A DNA stretch of 64,000 bases from Enterobacter sp. BIGb0383 (GCF_003751845.1 NZ_RJKQ01000002.1:992001-1056000); one strand, 5' to 3'. Shown: positions 41,890-52,505, counted from the stretch's first letter. Notes: generated by a model from the letters alone, not told the origin. Program-made: numbers and translations.

Positions 41890-43018
41890 AGTCTTCCGGC
41901 CAGAACGGCTCGCCCAGGGTCAGCATCAGCCGGTTAGCCCATGAGAAGAACGCCGCCGACTGCACCACATCAACAATCTCCAGCGTATCCAGCCCCTGCT
42001 CCCGCAGCCGCGCCAGATCGTGAGCATCTGCCAGCGCAGGTGTCGCAGAGAGGCGGGCGGAAAAATCGATAATCGCCTGCCAGCGGGGAGACTGTCCCTG
42101 CCCCAGCTCGTCGCCGGGTGCGACATCCAGCAGTCGCTGAACCTCTTCCGTCTGCTTCGAAAGCTGGCTGGCTTTGCGGGCGTGGACCGAGGCGCAGAAG
42201 ATGCAGCCGTTCACTTTGCTGGTCACCGCCGCCACCAGCTCGCGCTCTTTACGCGGCAGCCCGCCCGGCGTATAGAAAATGCCTTTATCGGTCAGCGTCC
42301 GCTGCTCCAGCACCGGCAAATTGCGCCCCAGCAGGCGAAAATAGTCAGAATCCGTATGGCCAAAACGGGCCAGGATCGCCTGCTCCTCCTCGTTAAACTC
42401 AGCCAGCGGCTTCGCACTCAGCCACGGCTCCCAGCCCAGTTCGGCCTGGGTAAACGCCTGAGGCGCGGCTTTTCCGGTATGGGTTTCCGGCTGGGTATGC
42501 CAGCTTCCGGCCACCGCCGACAGCGCCGGGTGGATTTTGACATCGCGCCCGGCAATCAGCCGGTAGCCGCGCAGTAGACGGCTCTGGAAATTCACAAAGG
42601 CGACCAGCTGCGACAGGGTGACAATATCCTTCGCGGACCAGCCGGCCTGCTGGAGGTCGCGCAGCTGATCGGGGCTGGCGCTGACCGGGGCGGTGGTCAG
42701 ACGCTCGACCCAGGCCTGCGCCCGCTGTAGCGCAGGCGTGAGCGTCGGCGTTGGAAAGTCTGCCAGCCGGTCGGCATAGAATCGTTGCAGGATCTCATCC
42801 TGCTGCAGAAGCGTAATTTTTTCCGCCAGCCAGAAACGCAGAGAGAGCGGCAGGGCGCTATCCTCGGCGTCAGCGGTAAAGATCGCGTCATAGCTTCCCT
42901 GAGTATGACGGGTCGCAGCCTCACGGGTCTGTCGGGCGACAGCCAGGGGAGAGTTTGGGCCAATACCGGCCAGTGAATCGAGAATATCGGATGAAACTGC
43001 GGTCAGAACCTCACTCAT
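41888..43018 (-). CDS. YciW-like two-module CMD/alkylhydroperoxidase domain protein
   Basis: It is 376 residues, the size of E. coli YciW, made of two carboxymuconolactone-decarboxylase-like halves. The N-terminal half (about 1-185) contains AGWSAKDIVTLSQLVAFVNFQ and no CxxC. The C-terminal half (about 190-376) has the AhpD-type redox motif in NGCIFCASVHARKASQL and ends LEIVDVVQSAAFFSWANRLM. Peroxidase or thiol-redox activity is likely from the CxxC, but the substrate is unknown. It overlaps the luciferase-like gene by four bases (ATGA) and is last in the ABC operon. Confidence 0.85.
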   Translation of the reverse strand: MSEVLTAVSSDILDSLAGIGPNSPLAVARQTREAATRHTQGSYDAIFTADAEDSALPLSLRFWLAEKITLLQQDEILQRFYADRLADFPTPTLTPALQRAQAWVERLTTAPVSASPDQLRDLQQAGWSAKDIVTLSQLVAFVNFQSRLLRGYRLIAGRDVKIHPALSAVAGSWHTQPETHTGKAAPQAFTQAELGWEPWLSAKPLAEFNEEEQAILARFGHTDSDYFRLLGRNLPVLEQRTLTDKGIFYTPGGLPRKERELVAAVTSKVNGCIFCASVHARKASQLSKQTEEVQRLLDVAPGDELGQGQSPRWQAIIDFSARLSATPALADAHDLARLREQGLDTLEIVDVVQSAAFFSWANRLMLTLGEPFWPED

Positions 43019-44049
43019 GCAACCTCCTTTCCAAATGGGCTTTTCTGTTTAATGGCAGCGGTCCAGCCAAGTGCCGGAGCGACCTCTGTGGCGATAAGTT
43101 CCAGCGAGCGCAGGATCAGCGCATGCGGCGGATCGATAGAGTGCACCTGGAACGCCACGTCGGTGACGCGGGCCAGCGCGCTGTCCAGCCGCAGAGAAGC
43201 AATCACATCCTGCGCGGACCCCACGTGGCTGTCGAAAGAGGCGATCAGCTCTTCCACCGACGACTCGCTCACGGGACGGAATGCGCCCGATCGTGCGGCG
43301 GATCGCCGCAGCCCTTTATTCGCCAGATCGAGCGCCAGCTGACGATCGTCGGCCACGAAGACGCTGCGCGATCCGAGGATCCGCGGCGCAACGCCTGACG
43401 GCAGCGCGGCCAGATAGGCATCGATCATCGGATTTTGCAGATCGGCCAGGCTGGCATCGGGAAAATGCTCCGGACGCGGCTGGGTGCGGGACAACATCAG
43501 CCCGTCTCCGGCCCGGCCCGCGCGTTCGGCCCCTTCCACGGAGAAGGTCGCCTGCCAGACGCGTTTATCCAGCTGGGGTGCCGCCGGATAAAGCTGACCG
43601 CCATCGTCACTCAACGCCTCGCCACGCCAGGCGGCGCGGACTTTCGCCAGATAGCGACCCAGAATTTCCCCTCGCTTCGCGCTATCGTGGCCGAAGGCGG
43701 CAAAGGAGGACGGCGTCCCGCCGGAGCCGACCCCGACCTCCAGCCGCCCGTCGCTCAGCAGATCCAGCACGGCGGTATCTTCCGCCACCCGCAGCGGCTC
43801 CTCCATCGGTAGCGTAATCACCCCGGTGCCCAGACGAATATGGCGGGTACGCACGGCGACCTGGGCGAGGAACACCAGCGGCGACGGCAGGCCGCCCTCA
43901 TCGGCATGAAAGTGGTGCTGCGCAACCCAGGCGCTGTCGAAGCCAAGCTGCTCGGCCTTAATAATCTGCTCCGTTGCCAGCCGGTAACGCTGCTGCGCGG
44001 AGACGTCATCCAGCAGTCGGGTAAAGAAACCCAGACGTTTCGTTGTCAT
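43015..44049 (-). CDS. FMN-dependent luciferase-like monooxygenase
   Basis: It is 344 residues with the bacterial-luciferase TIM barrel: LGFFTRLLDD start, DSAWVAQHHFH near 39, RTRHIRLGTGVITLPMEEPLRVAEDTAVLD near 67 and LEVGVGSGGTPSSF near 102. The family usually works with reduced FMN from a separate reductase; none is encoded here. It resembles the putative monooxygenases that co-occur with peptide-type ABC systems and CMD proteins in Klebsiella. Substrate unknown. The gap to the ABC ATPase gene is 15 bases. Confidence 0.88.
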   Translation of the reverse strand: MTTKRLGFFTRLLDDVSAQQRYRLATEQIIKAEQLGFDSAWVAQHHFHADEGGLPSPLVFLAQVAVRTRHIRLGTGVITLPMEEPLRVAEDTAVLDLLSDGRLEVGVGSGGTPSSFAAFGHDSAKRGEILGRYLAKVRAAWRGEALSDDGGQLYPAAPQLDKRVWQATFSVEGAERAGRAGDGLMLSRTQPRPEHFPDASLADLQNPMIDAYLAALPSGVAPRILGSRSVFVADDRQLALDLANKGLRRSAARSGAFRPVSESSVEELIASFDSHVGSAQDVIASLRLDSALARVTDVAFQVHSIDPPHALILRSLELIATEVAPALGWTAAIKQKSPFGKEVA

Positions 44050-44064
44050 TGTGCGGTCCTTAGT

Positions 44065-45714
44065 TTATGACGGACGGGCAAATACCCGGTGCTGCTGCCC
44101 CGGTATCGCCTCGATCAGTTCGCGGGTGTAAGGGTTAGCGGGCCGGGAGAAAATCTGCTCCACCGGACCGGATTCAATGAGTTTTCCGTGGCAGAGCACG
44201 GAAACCGTGTCGGCGATTTGCCTGACCACAGCCAGATCGTGAGAGATAAAGAGATAGGTCAGCCCCAGCGCCTCCTGTAGCTCTGCCAAAAGACGCAGGA
44301 TCTGCGCCTGCACGGTCACGTCCAGCGCGGAGACGGCTTCATCGAGCACCAGCACCTGCGGCTCCAGGACCAGGGCCCGGGCAATCGCCACGCGCTGGCG
44401 CTGTCCGCCCGACAGTTCGCGAGGCCGGCGTGTCAGCATTGAGGCGGGCAGCGCCACCCGCTCAAACATCTCATGGACCTTCTGCGACCGCTGCGCGGGA
44501 GTATGACGGTTAAAGTTGCGCAGAGGCTCCTCGACAATATCGAACAGCCGCTGGGAAGGATCGAGGGAGGCAAAGGGGTTCTGATAGACCAGCTGGACGT
44601 GCTGGCGGAACTGGCGCAGCGCCTCACCTTTCAGGTGTGTGATATCGGTCCCGTCGATCAGAATGCGCCCGCCCGCCGGAGGCTGGAAGCCCAGCAGACT
44701 GCGGGCGGTGGTGGTTTTCCCCGATCCGGACTCGCCGACAATCGCATGGGTGGTGCCACGGGCTACGCTGAACGACACATTATCCACCGCCCGAAACCGC
44801 TCGCCCTTGCGCCCGGCTAGGGGAAACTCCTGCACCAGATTCTCCACCGAGACAATCACCTCTCCGCTGCCGGTCCGGGGCGTACGCGGGGTCGGATTCA
44901 GTGAAGGGACGTTTGCCAGCAGGGTGCGGGCATACTGGCTGGCGGGCGCGTCCAGCACCGCCAGGGTCGGTCCCTGCTCCTGGATTGCCCCGTCCTGGAA
45001 AACCAGCAGACGGTCGGCGCGCTCCGCCGCCACCGCCAGATCGTGGGTCACAAACAGCACCGCGGTGCCGTTCTCGCGCCGCAGTTCATCCAGCAGGTCG
45101 AGAATGCGCTTTTGTACCGTCACATCGAGGGCGCTGGTTGGTTCATCGGCAATAATCAGCGCCGGTTTCAGCGCAATGGCAATGGCGATCAGCACCCGCT
45201 GTTTCATTCCGCCGGAGAGCTCATGCGGATACTGCCTGGCCCGCAGGTCCGGCTGCGTCAGGCCCACGCGGGCCAGCAGCGCCAGAGTCTGCTCCCGGGT
45301 GGTACGCCGATCCTGGCGCAGATGAATACGCAGGACTTCATCCACCTGCTCGCCAATGGTCTGTACCGGATTAAGCGAGGTCGTGGGATCCTGCGGGATC
45401 AGGCTAATTTGCGCCCCGCGCACCCCGTCGAGTCGCTTCTGCGACCAGCCGCTGATATCGGTCCCGTTCAGGCGGATCGCCCCTCGCGTCAGGCGACCAT
45501 TTTCAGCCAGCAGGCCAATAACCGCCTGGGCGGTGGTGGTTTTTCCCGAGCCGGACTCGCCGACCAGGGCTACCACTTCGCCGGGGTGGATCACAAAAGA
45601 GACGCCTTCCACAACGGTCTGTTCCTGCTCGCCGCTGCGGTAGGCGATGGTGACGTTTTCCAGCGCCAGCACCGGCGCGGTGGCGCTATTCTGTAAACCG
45701 GCTAACAGGCTCAT
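44065..45714 (-). CDS. peptide/nickel-type ABC transporter, fused double ATPase
   Basis: It is 549 residues with two complete nucleotide-binding domains of the Dpp/Opp class. The N-terminal domain has Walker A GESGSGKTTTAQAV near 54, signature LSGGMKQR near 165 and Walker B IIADEPTSALD. The C-terminal domain has GESGSGKTTTARSL near 330, LSGGQRQR near 435 and VLVLDEAVSALD. The fusion resembles GsiA and YejF. It overlaps the permease gene by four bases. Confidence 0.93.
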   Translation of the reverse strand: MSLLAGLQNSATAPVLALENVTIAYRSGEQEQTVVEGVSFVIHPGEVVALVGESGSGKTTTAQAVIGLLAENGRLTRGAIRLNGTDISGWSQKRLDGVRGAQISLIPQDPTTSLNPVQTIGEQVDEVLRIHLRQDRRTTREQTLALLARVGLTQPDLRARQYPHELSGGMKQRVLIAIAIALKPALIIADEPTSALDVTVQKRILDLLDELRRENGTAVLFVTHDLAVAAERADRLLVFQDGAIQEQGPTLAVLDAPASQYARTLLANVPSLNPTPRTPRTGSGEVIVSVENLVQEFPLAGRKGERFRAVDNVSFSVARGTTHAIVGESGSGKTTTARSLLGFQPPAGGRILIDGTDITHLKGEALRQFRQHVQLVYQNPFASLDPSQRLFDIVEEPLRNFNRHTPAQRSQKVHEMFERVALPASMLTRRPRELSGGQRQRVAIARALVLEPQVLVLDEAVSALDVTVQAQILRLLAELQEALGLTYLFISHDLAVVRQIADTVSVLCHGKLIESGPVEQIFSRPANPYTRELIEAIPGQQHRVFARPS

Positions 45715-46571
45715 CGCTCACTCCTGCGGATAGACTGGCTAATACGATTGGCGGAGAGCACCACCAGCACCACGACCAGCCCCGGGAAGGTGGTCAGCCA
45801 CCAGGCGGTCGCAATATAGTTACGGCCTTCGGCAATCAGCAGTCCCCACTCCGGCGTCGGCGGCGGCGCGCCGTAGCCGAGAAAGCTCAGGGTGGAAATC
45901 GCCAGGATGGCGCTGCCAAACTGCAGGGCGGCAAAGGCAAAAACGGTGGTCAGGGAGTTGGGCAGAATGTGCCGCCACAGCACGCTGAAAAAGGTGCCGC
46001 CGCTGCCGTAAGCCGCTTCCACATAGTCGCTGTGCCGCACGCGCAGCACCTCCGCGCGCACCAGTCGGGTAAAACTCGCCACCGAGGTGACGCCCACCGC
46101 AATGGCCGCGTTAACGGTGCCGAAGCCCAGCAGAATAATCACGCTCAGGGCCAGCAGCAGGCCGGGGATCGCCAGCAGCACGTCGATGCAGCGCATCACC
46201 ACGCCGTCAAGCCAGCCGCCCACTGCCCCGGCCAGCAGGCCAAAAAGCGTGCCCAGCACCAGGCCAAGCCCCACGGCAATCACCGCCCCGGAGAGAGAGT
46301 GCACCGCGCCGTAAACGATGCGCGCATAGAGGTCCCGCCCCAGCTGATCGGTCCCCAGCCAGAAGGCCGCATCCGGCGCCAGTCGCTGCGCGCCCGGCGT
46401 GCCCTCCACCGGGCTATATGCGGTAAACCAGCCGGGAAACAGCGCCCATAGCGTGACGGTCACAATCACCAGCCAGGCGAACAGCAGGCCCGGCTGGACA
46501 GAGAGGCGACGCAGATTCAGCCGCTGACGCAGCAGCGGAAAGGTGATTTTTTCCAGTTGGAGAATGGTCAT
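45711..46571 (-). CDS. peptide-type ABC transporter permease, DppC-like
   Basis: It is 286 residues with about six membrane segments. The APDAAFWLGTDQLGRDLYARIVYG segment is typical of DppC/OppC proteins, and the EAA loop AEVLRVRHSDYVEAAYGSGGTFFSVLWRHILPN is near residue 180. It forms the channel with the upstream permease. ATGA overlaps with both neighbours show tight coupling. Confidence 0.93.
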   Translation of the reverse strand: MTILQLEKITFPLLRQRLNLRRLSVQPGLLFAWLVIVTVTLWALFPGWFTAYSPVEGTPGAQRLAPDAAFWLGTDQLGRDLYARIVYGAVHSLSGAVIAVGLGLVLGTLFGLLAGAVGGWLDGVVMRCIDVLLAIPGLLLALSVIILLGFGTVNAAIAVGVTSVASFTRLVRAEVLRVRHSDYVEAAYGSGGTFFSVLWRHILPNSLTTVFAFAALQFGSAILAISTLSFLGYGAPPPTPEWGLLIAEGRNYIATAWWLTTFPGLVVVLVVLSANRISQSIRRSER

Positions 46572-47512
46572 CGCAGCGCTCCCGTGGTGTGTTTCAGTCG
46601 CGGATCCAGCAGCGGGAACAGCAGATCCACCGCCAGGTTAACGACGACAAACGCCGTCGCAGAGATCAGGACAATCGCCTGCAGTACGCTGCTGTCCTGA
46701 TAGTTAACCGCCTCCTGAGTCAGCTGGCCGAGGCCGTTACGGCCAAATACCGTCTCGGTAATCAGCGCTCCGGCAATCAATTCCCCGAGCAGCAGCCCGG
46801 CAATGGTCAGCGTCGGCAGCATCGCGTTGCGGGCGATATGCCGCCAGACCACGCCGCTGCGGCTGGCGCCTTTGGCGCGGGCGACGCTGACAAAAGGCTG
46901 AGTCTGGATCTGGTCGATGCTGCGCATCAGCACCTGAGCCAGCGGCGCGGAGATCGGCAGCGCCAGCGTCAGCACCGGCAGGATCAAACCTTCCCATTCT
47001 CCGGGGTTGATCACCGGGATCCACCCCAGGCGGAACGAGAAGATCTGAATCAGCACGATCCCCAGCCAGAACGTCGGCACGGAGATAAAGAGCGAGGGCA
47101 GCGACTGCAAAACATTACGCAGCCAGGCAAAGCCCGTCAGGGTAGATATAAAGGCCAATGCAAACGCCAGCAGACTCGCCACTACGAGGCCGAGCGTTGC
47201 CAGCAGCAGCGTCGGCGGCAGATTGGCAGCAATCAGCTCGGAGACCGGTACGCCCGCCTGCAAAGAGAGGCCGAAGTCGCCGCGCAGGATCTGACCGATA
47301 GCGTGAAAATACTGGGTCAGCAGCGGCGTATCGGCCCCGTAGGCCAGCCGAAGCTGGGCAATCTGCTCCGCGCTCAGGCCCAGCTCCGGGTTCTGAAACT
47401 TAATCAGCACCGCATCGCCCGGCATCGCCTGCAGCAGGATAAAAGAGAGGGTAAACGCCGCCCACAGCACCAGCAGCGCCTGGCCCGTTCGCAGAGCAAG
47501 ATAGCGATTCAT
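46568..47512 (-). CDS. peptide-type ABC transporter permease, DppB-like
   Basis: It is 314 residues with about six membrane segments and the DppB/OppB opening RTGQALLVLWAAFTLSFILLQAMPGDAV. The EAA loop lies in FVSVARAKGASRSGVVWRHIARNAMLPTL near residue 210, and ALITETVFGRNGLGQLTQEAV near 255. It starts 33 bases after the binding-protein gene. Confidence 0.93.
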   Translation of the reverse strand: MNRYLALRTGQALLVLWAAFTLSFILLQAMPGDAVLIKFQNPELGLSAEQIAQLRLAYGADTPLLTQYFHAIGQILRGDFGLSLQAGVPVSELIAANLPPTLLLATLGLVVASLLAFALAFISTLTGFAWLRNVLQSLPSLFISVPTFWLGIVLIQIFSFRLGWIPVINPGEWEGLILPVLTLALPISAPLAQVLMRSIDQIQTQPFVSVARAKGASRSGVVWRHIARNAMLPTLTIAGLLLGELIAGALITETVFGRNGLGQLTQEAVNYQDSSVLQAIVLISATAFVVVNLAVDLLFPLLDPRLKHTTGALR

Positions 47513-47545
47513 GATGGTCTCCTTATGCAGACTTACGCCGTCGCC

Positions 47546-49189
47546 TTACTTATCCAGCCAGGTGTTATAGAAGCTGGGTCGCCCCACGGCTTCAAATTCG
47601 ATGCCTTTCGTGGTTGCCGCCCCGGCAAACACCTGCGGCTCCTCAAAAATCGGGATCACATAGGCCTGGTCGATCAGGTAGTTCTGCACTTCCCCCACCA
47701 GCGCCAGCCGCTTGCTGCGGTCGGTTTCAGTGGCGATGCCGTCAAGAAGGGTATTGAGATGGGCATCGACAAAGTTCTGCACTTTGTCGCTGCTGCCGCC
47801 TTTTTGCAGCAGGACGTTACGCACGGTCGGGTAGTACTGGCTTTTCAGCACGTCCGGGTCTGCGCGCCCCACCATCGCCGGAGCCACGGCAGTTTTTAGC
47901 GGATCGAGGCTGTCGACGGTTTTGCTGCCTGCATCACCGGCCAGCACATTCAGTTTCACGCCCACTTTGGCCCACTGCTGCGCCACCAGCTGCAGCGTCT
48001 CTTTGTTTTGCGGCTGCGGCAGCGATTCATAGGCGGTCAGCGTCAGGCTTTTGCCCTCTTTCTGCCTGATGCCCTGCTGACCCGTTTTCCAGCCAGCATC
48101 ATCCAGCAGGCGAGAGGCCTGCGCCGGATCGAAAGTCAGTTTCTGGCTGAGATCGACATAGCCCGCCGCCGTTTTCGCCAGCGGCGAAGTGGCCTGCGGA
48201 TAATTTGCCGAGAACAGGGTATCGACGATCTCTTTGGCGTTGGTGGCGTGCAGCAGCGCCTGACGCACGCGGATATCGGCGACCAGCGGGTTATCCGGGC
48301 GGAACACCACGCTGTTGTTAACGCCGCGCGTTGCCGGGGCATACACCGTAAAGCCCTGCTCCTGCACCCGCTTTTCGTCATAGGCCTGGATTTGACGGAT
48401 GGCATCCGCCTGCCCGGAGAGCAGCGCCCCGATACGCACGCTGTCTTCCGGCGTCACCAGAATGGTAATGCCGTCGAGCCAGGCGCGGCCCTGATGGCTA
48501 AATTTCGCCGGTGCCCAGTTGTAATCTTCCCGGGCGGTCAGCTTCAGTTCGCGTCCCAGTTTTTCGCTGCTGACCACGAACGGGCCGGAGCCAATCACAT
48601 TTTTCGCGCTGCCCAACTGATTGAAATTCCGCGCCAGCGTGCTGAGGGAGACCAGACCGGAGCCTATCGCCGAGGTGCCCTGCAGGAAACCGGGTGAGGG
48701 TTTCTTAAAGTAAAACTTCACCGTCAGAGGATCGATCACTTCACTGTGGTCATAGTTGCTGATGACCTCGGAAACCGGCTGGTTCAGCGCCGGGTTACCC
48801 AGTCCGTAGGTATCAAAGTTTTTCGCCACCGCCTTCGCATCCAGCGGCGTGCCGTCGGAGAAAGTCACGCCGGGGCGGATCTTAAAGGTGTACTCGGTAT
48901 TTTCAGGGTTAACCGTCCAGGATTCCGCAATCCAGGGTTCGATTTCCAGGGTTTTCGGATTCTGATACGTCAGTTTGTCGGTGATTTGGTTGAGGATCCC
49001 GCCGTTGGGGTAGAACCCGCCCGCCGGGGTATAGAGATTGGTGTGCGCCTGCTGTTCCAGATAGATCAGCGTGCCGCCGGTTTTCGGTTTTTCATCCGCT
49101 GCCTGTACGCCTGATACGCTGCCCAGAAGCAGTAATGAGGCAAGCACATGCCGTTTCTTTTTATGGTGATCCGTTAAAAAAGTAGCCAC
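47546..49189 (-). CDS. peptide-type ABC transporter substrate-binding protein
   Basis: It is 547 residues of the SBP_bac_5 class. The start is a GTG at 49189 giving a positively charged N-terminus (HHKKKRH) and a signal peptide ending near GVQA-ADEKPKTGGTL. No lipobox cysteine is present, so it is a soluble periplasmic protein. PWIAESWTVNPENTEYTFKIRPGVTFSDGTPLDAKAV is the family signature near residue 85. It is first in the operon. Substrates of this family range from peptides to nickel and glutathione. The downstream monooxygenase suggests an oxidisable organic substrate. Confidence 0.92.
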   Translation of the reverse strand: MATFLTDHHKKKRHVLASLLLLGSVSGVQAADEKPKTGGTLIYLEQQAHTNLYTPAGGFYPNGGILNQITDKLTYQNPKTLEIEPWIAESWTVNPENTEYTFKIRPGVTFSDGTPLDAKAVAKNFDTYGLGNPALNQPVSEVISNYDHSEVIDPLTVKFYFKKPSPGFLQGTSAIGSGLVSLSTLARNFNQLGSAKNVIGSGPFVVSSEKLGRELKLTAREDYNWAPAKFSHQGRAWLDGITILVTPEDSVRIGALLSGQADAIRQIQAYDEKRVQEQGFTVYAPATRGVNNSVVFRPDNPLVADIRVRQALLHATNAKEIVDTLFSANYPQATSPLAKTAAGYVDLSQKLTFDPAQASRLLDDAGWKTGQQGIRQKEGKSLTLTAYESLPQPQNKETLQLVAQQWAKVGVKLNVLAGDAGSKTVDSLDPLKTAVAPAMVGRADPDVLKSQYYPTVRNVLLQKGGSSDKVQNFVDAHLNTLLDGIATETDRSKRLALVGEVQNYLIDQAYVIPIFEEPQVFAGAATTKGIEFEAVGRPSFYNTWLDK

Positions 49190-49387
49190 GATGGTGATTC
49201 CTGCTTTGTCTGTTTTTGTTGGAAGTTGTGATTAATCAGGTGAACAGGCTTGCCGGTTGCGGTCCGTCACAAACCGACAGCACAGGTCGATATTTCCACA
49301 GGGTTTCAGAAACAGCAAAGAACAAAACCGGCATTGGTTATCCAGTTTTGAGGCAGGAAAAGTGCGGACTTTCGGGATGTTGGGCAT

Positions 49388-49417
49388 AAAAAAAGGGGCG
49401 ATGCGAAGGCATGCCCC
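49388..49417 (-). terminator. folA terminator
   Basis: On the minus strand GGGGCATGC (49417-49109 side) pairs with GCATCGCCCC through a CTTC loop with one bulged base, followed by seven T residues. In plus-strand coordinates the stem arms are 49095+300 = 49395-49404 and 49409-49417. It lies about 25 bases after the folA stop. Confidence 0.85.
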
Positions 49418-49441
49418 TGTTCGGTGACGCGTGAAAACGGA

Positions 49442-50014
<573 letters not shown>

Positions 50015-50112
50015 TCATTCTGCTGACGCGCCCACATCGCCTGGCTGGACCACTGCCCTTACAGGCGCTGACAAAACAGCGCCTTACGCGTAAAGCGAGG
50101 GTGACAGCCTTA

Positions 50113-51975
50113 TCACTCCGGCCGTGGGGCCGGTTCGTCCGCCTGATTGCCCGTATGCAGCCCCTCTTTGGTGCCCTGCCAGCCGTGACGCTGGATCAGC
50201 GCCAGATGATGGCGGTCCTCATTGATAATTTCCGTCAGCATTGCGCTGGTGCGTTTCACTACCGCCGCACGGGAGACGTGATCGCCCTCGGCAATCTCGA
50301 CCATCTCCTCCACCATACCGATGTTAAAGCGGCGGAACAGATCCGCCCGCTCGCGGGCTTCATACGCCCCCAGGCCAAGCGCTTCCAGCGCGGTACGCCC
50401 GGACTTCAGCGCCGCCTCGAAGGTTTCACGCTCTGGTGCTTCCACCCCGGCCTGACGCAGCCGGATATAGTGGTCAATATCGCGGGCGCGGGCAATGATC
50501 CGCAGGGACGGGAAGTGCTCACGGGCCAGTTCGGTCAGTTGCAGGCTTGCCTGAGGATCGTCGATGGCGTTGATCAGGACTTCGGCCTTCGCTGCACCCG
50601 CTGATTCCAGCAGGTCAACGCGGGTGGCGTCGCCGTAGAAGACTTTCATATCAAACTTGCGCAGGGTTTCAATATGGTCCGGATCGTGATCGAGGATTAC
50701 CATTTTCACCCCGCTGGACAGCAGTAAACGACCGGTGATCTGCCCGTAGCGGCCAAAACCGGCGACGATCACCCGCGGCTGCTCTTCATCGATCTCATCC
50801 GCTTCCCGCGATTCGCCGCTCTGGTTGCGCTCGGCGCGAGTGAGCAGTACCAGCAACAGCGGCGTCACCGCCATCGACAGTGCCACCGCCAGCGTCAGGG
50901 CCTTGGCCCACTCCGTATCCAGCACTCTGGCCGTCTGCGCTGCGCCAAAGACCACAAAGGCGAACTCACTGCCCTGCCCCAGCAGCACGGCGAACCAGCG
51001 CCGCTGACGGTTGGGGACCTTCAGCGGACGTGCGATCAGCCACAGCATGCCCATTTTGATCAGCAGGAAGCCCGCCAGCAGGATCAGGATCCGCAGCGGA
51101 TGCGTCACCAGCGTCCCGAAGTCTATCGACATGCCGACGCCAATAAAGAACAGCCCCAGCAGCAGTCCCTTAAAGGGTTCGATATCGCTTTCCAGCGCGT
51201 GGCGGTATTCGGAGCTGGCCAGCAGGACGCCCGCGAGGAACGCACCCATCGCCATCGACAGCCCGGCCTCTTCCAGCAGCAGACCGAAGCCAAAGACCAG
51301 CAACAGCGCCACGGCGCAGAACACTTCCCGCAGGCCGGATCGCGCCACAAAGCGCAGCAGCGGCCGGGTGACGTAGCGACCCAGCAGCACCACCAGCGTC
51401 AGGGCTCCCGCGACCTTCAGGGCTGAAAGCGTAAAAGCACCAAGCGTAGTGGACGCGCCGCTGGCGGCCAGCAGCGGGATCATCGCCACCAGCGGAATGG
51501 CGGCGATATCCTGGAACAGCAGTACCGAGAAGGCGCTACGTCCCATCGGAGAGACGGTCAGGTTACGTTCATTCATCGCCTGCATGGCAATCGCCGTCGA
51601 GGAGAGCGCCAGGGTCATGCCGATCAGCGCCGCCACCTGCCAGCGCAGGCCGAGCAGCGTACAAAACAGACCGATCAACGCCCCGCAGGCGATCATCTGC
51701 AGCGCCCCGCCGCCAAAGACCGAGGCGCGCAGGGTCCAGAGCCGTCGCGGATCCAGTTCAAGACCAATCACAAACAGCATCAGGACCACGCCGATCTCGG
51801 CAAAGTGGAGGATAGATTCGGCGTCGGTCACCAGCCGCAGGCCCCAGGGCCCAATGACACAGCCGGCAATCAGATACCCGAGGACCGAACCCAGCCCAAG
51901 ACGCACCGCAATGGGTACGACAAGCGCGGCGGCACCGAGGTAGATCAGCGCCTGAATAAGAGTATGGCTATCCAC
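50113..51975 (-). CDS. kefC: glutathione-regulated K+/H+ antiporter KefC
   Basis: Potassium efflux system opened by glutathione adducts to protect against electrophiles. The GTG at 51975 has a strong AGGAGGTG upstream and gives 620 residues, the E. coli length, opening [15 protein letters not shown] longer in-frame ATG is rejected. The CPA2 membrane domain (about 12 segments) is followed by an RCK_N domain with [15 protein letters not shown] near 405. Its start overlaps the end of kefF by eight bases. Confidence 0.97.
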   Translation of the reverse strand: MDSHTLIQALIYLGAAALVVPIAVRLGLGSVLGYLIAGCVIGPWGLRLVTDAESILHFAEIGVVLMLFVIGLELDPRRLWTLRASVFGGGALQMIACGALIGLFCTLLGLRWQVAALIGMTLALSSTAIAMQAMNERNLTVSPMGRSAFSVLLFQDIAAIPLVAMIPLLAASGASTTLGAFTLSALKVAGALTLVVLLGRYVTRPLLRFVARSGLREVFCAVALLLVFGFGLLLEEAGLSMAMGAFLAGVLLASSEYRHALESDIEPFKGLLLGLFFIGVGMSIDFGTLVTHPLRILILLAGFLLIKMGMLWLIARPLKVPNRQRRWFAVLLGQGSEFAFVVFGAAQTARVLDTEWAKALTLAVALSMAVTPLLLVLLTRAERNQSGESREADEIDEEQPRVIVAGFGRYGQITGRLLLSSGVKMVILDHDPDHIETLRKFDMKVFYGDATRVDLLESAGAAKAEVLINAIDDPQASLQLTELAREHFPSLRIIARARDIDHYIRLRQAGVEAPERETFEAALKSGRTALEALGLGAYEARERADLFRRFNIGMVEEMVEIAEGDHVSRAAVVKRTSAMLTEIINEDRHHLALIQRHGWQGTKEGLHTGNQADEPAPRPE

Positions 51976-52498
51976 GCTGCACCTCCTGCCAGGCCAGCAG
52001 TCGCTGGCGATAGTCGCAGGCCTGAGCCTGCAGCGTCTCGTCATCGCAGACAAAGGTGCAGTGCATGGCAAACGGCGGCAGCCAGTTCAGACCGCAGTAA
52101 AGCGCGGTGGCCTGCAGCGGCTGCGCCAGGACATCAAACCCCGGATGTTCACCGGTGGCAAAATGGCTCTCGCCGCCGCCGGTGGTCACCGCCCACATCA
52201 GGCTTTTGCCTTTCAGGGCTGCACCGCCGTGGCCGTAGGCCCAGCCGTGGGACAGCACTTTGTCCATCCACAGCTTAAGCAGCGGTGGCACGCTGTACCA
52301 CTGCATCGGATGCTGCCAGATAATCAGGCTCGCACGGGAAAGCGCCTCCTGCTCGGCGGCGACATCAATATTAAAATCGGGATAGAGGTGATAAAGGGAG
52401 CGGATTTCCACCCCGTCAAGCGTCCTTACCTGCTCAAGCATCCGCTTATTCGCATGGGAATGATGCGGATAAGGATGAGCATAAATAATTAAAATCAT
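51968..52498 (-). CDS. kefF: KefC ancillary quinone oxidoreductase KefF
   Basis: Flavodoxin-fold protein needed for full KefC activity, with quinone reductase activity. It is 176 residues, the E. coli length. Landmarks are [19 protein letters not shown] at the start, [22 protein letters not shown] near 80 and TTGGGESHF near 120. It overlaps kefC. A 42-base palindrome lies directly upstream of its start. Confidence 0.96.
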   Translation of the reverse strand: MILIIYAHPYPHHSHANKRMLEQVRTLDGVEIRSLYHLYPDFNIDVAAEQEALSRASLIIWQHPMQWYSVPPLLKLWMDKVLSHGWAYGHGGAALKGKSLMWAVTTGGGESHFATGEHPGFDVLAQPLQATALYCGLNWLPPFAMHCTFVCDDETLQAQACDYRQRLLAWQEVQRG

Positions 52499-52505
52499 GA
52501 AAGGC

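Noticed and set aside
46589-47899. A 436-codon open frame opposite the DppB-like permease and binding-protein genes, rich in Gln and Arg.
   Set aside because: Low-complexity antisense translation of membrane-protein codons, with no ribosome site or family resemblance.
50063-50084. An AGGCGCTG/CAGCGCCT hairpin downstream of kefC as a terminator.
   Set aside because: The stem is clear but no T tract follows on the minus strand.
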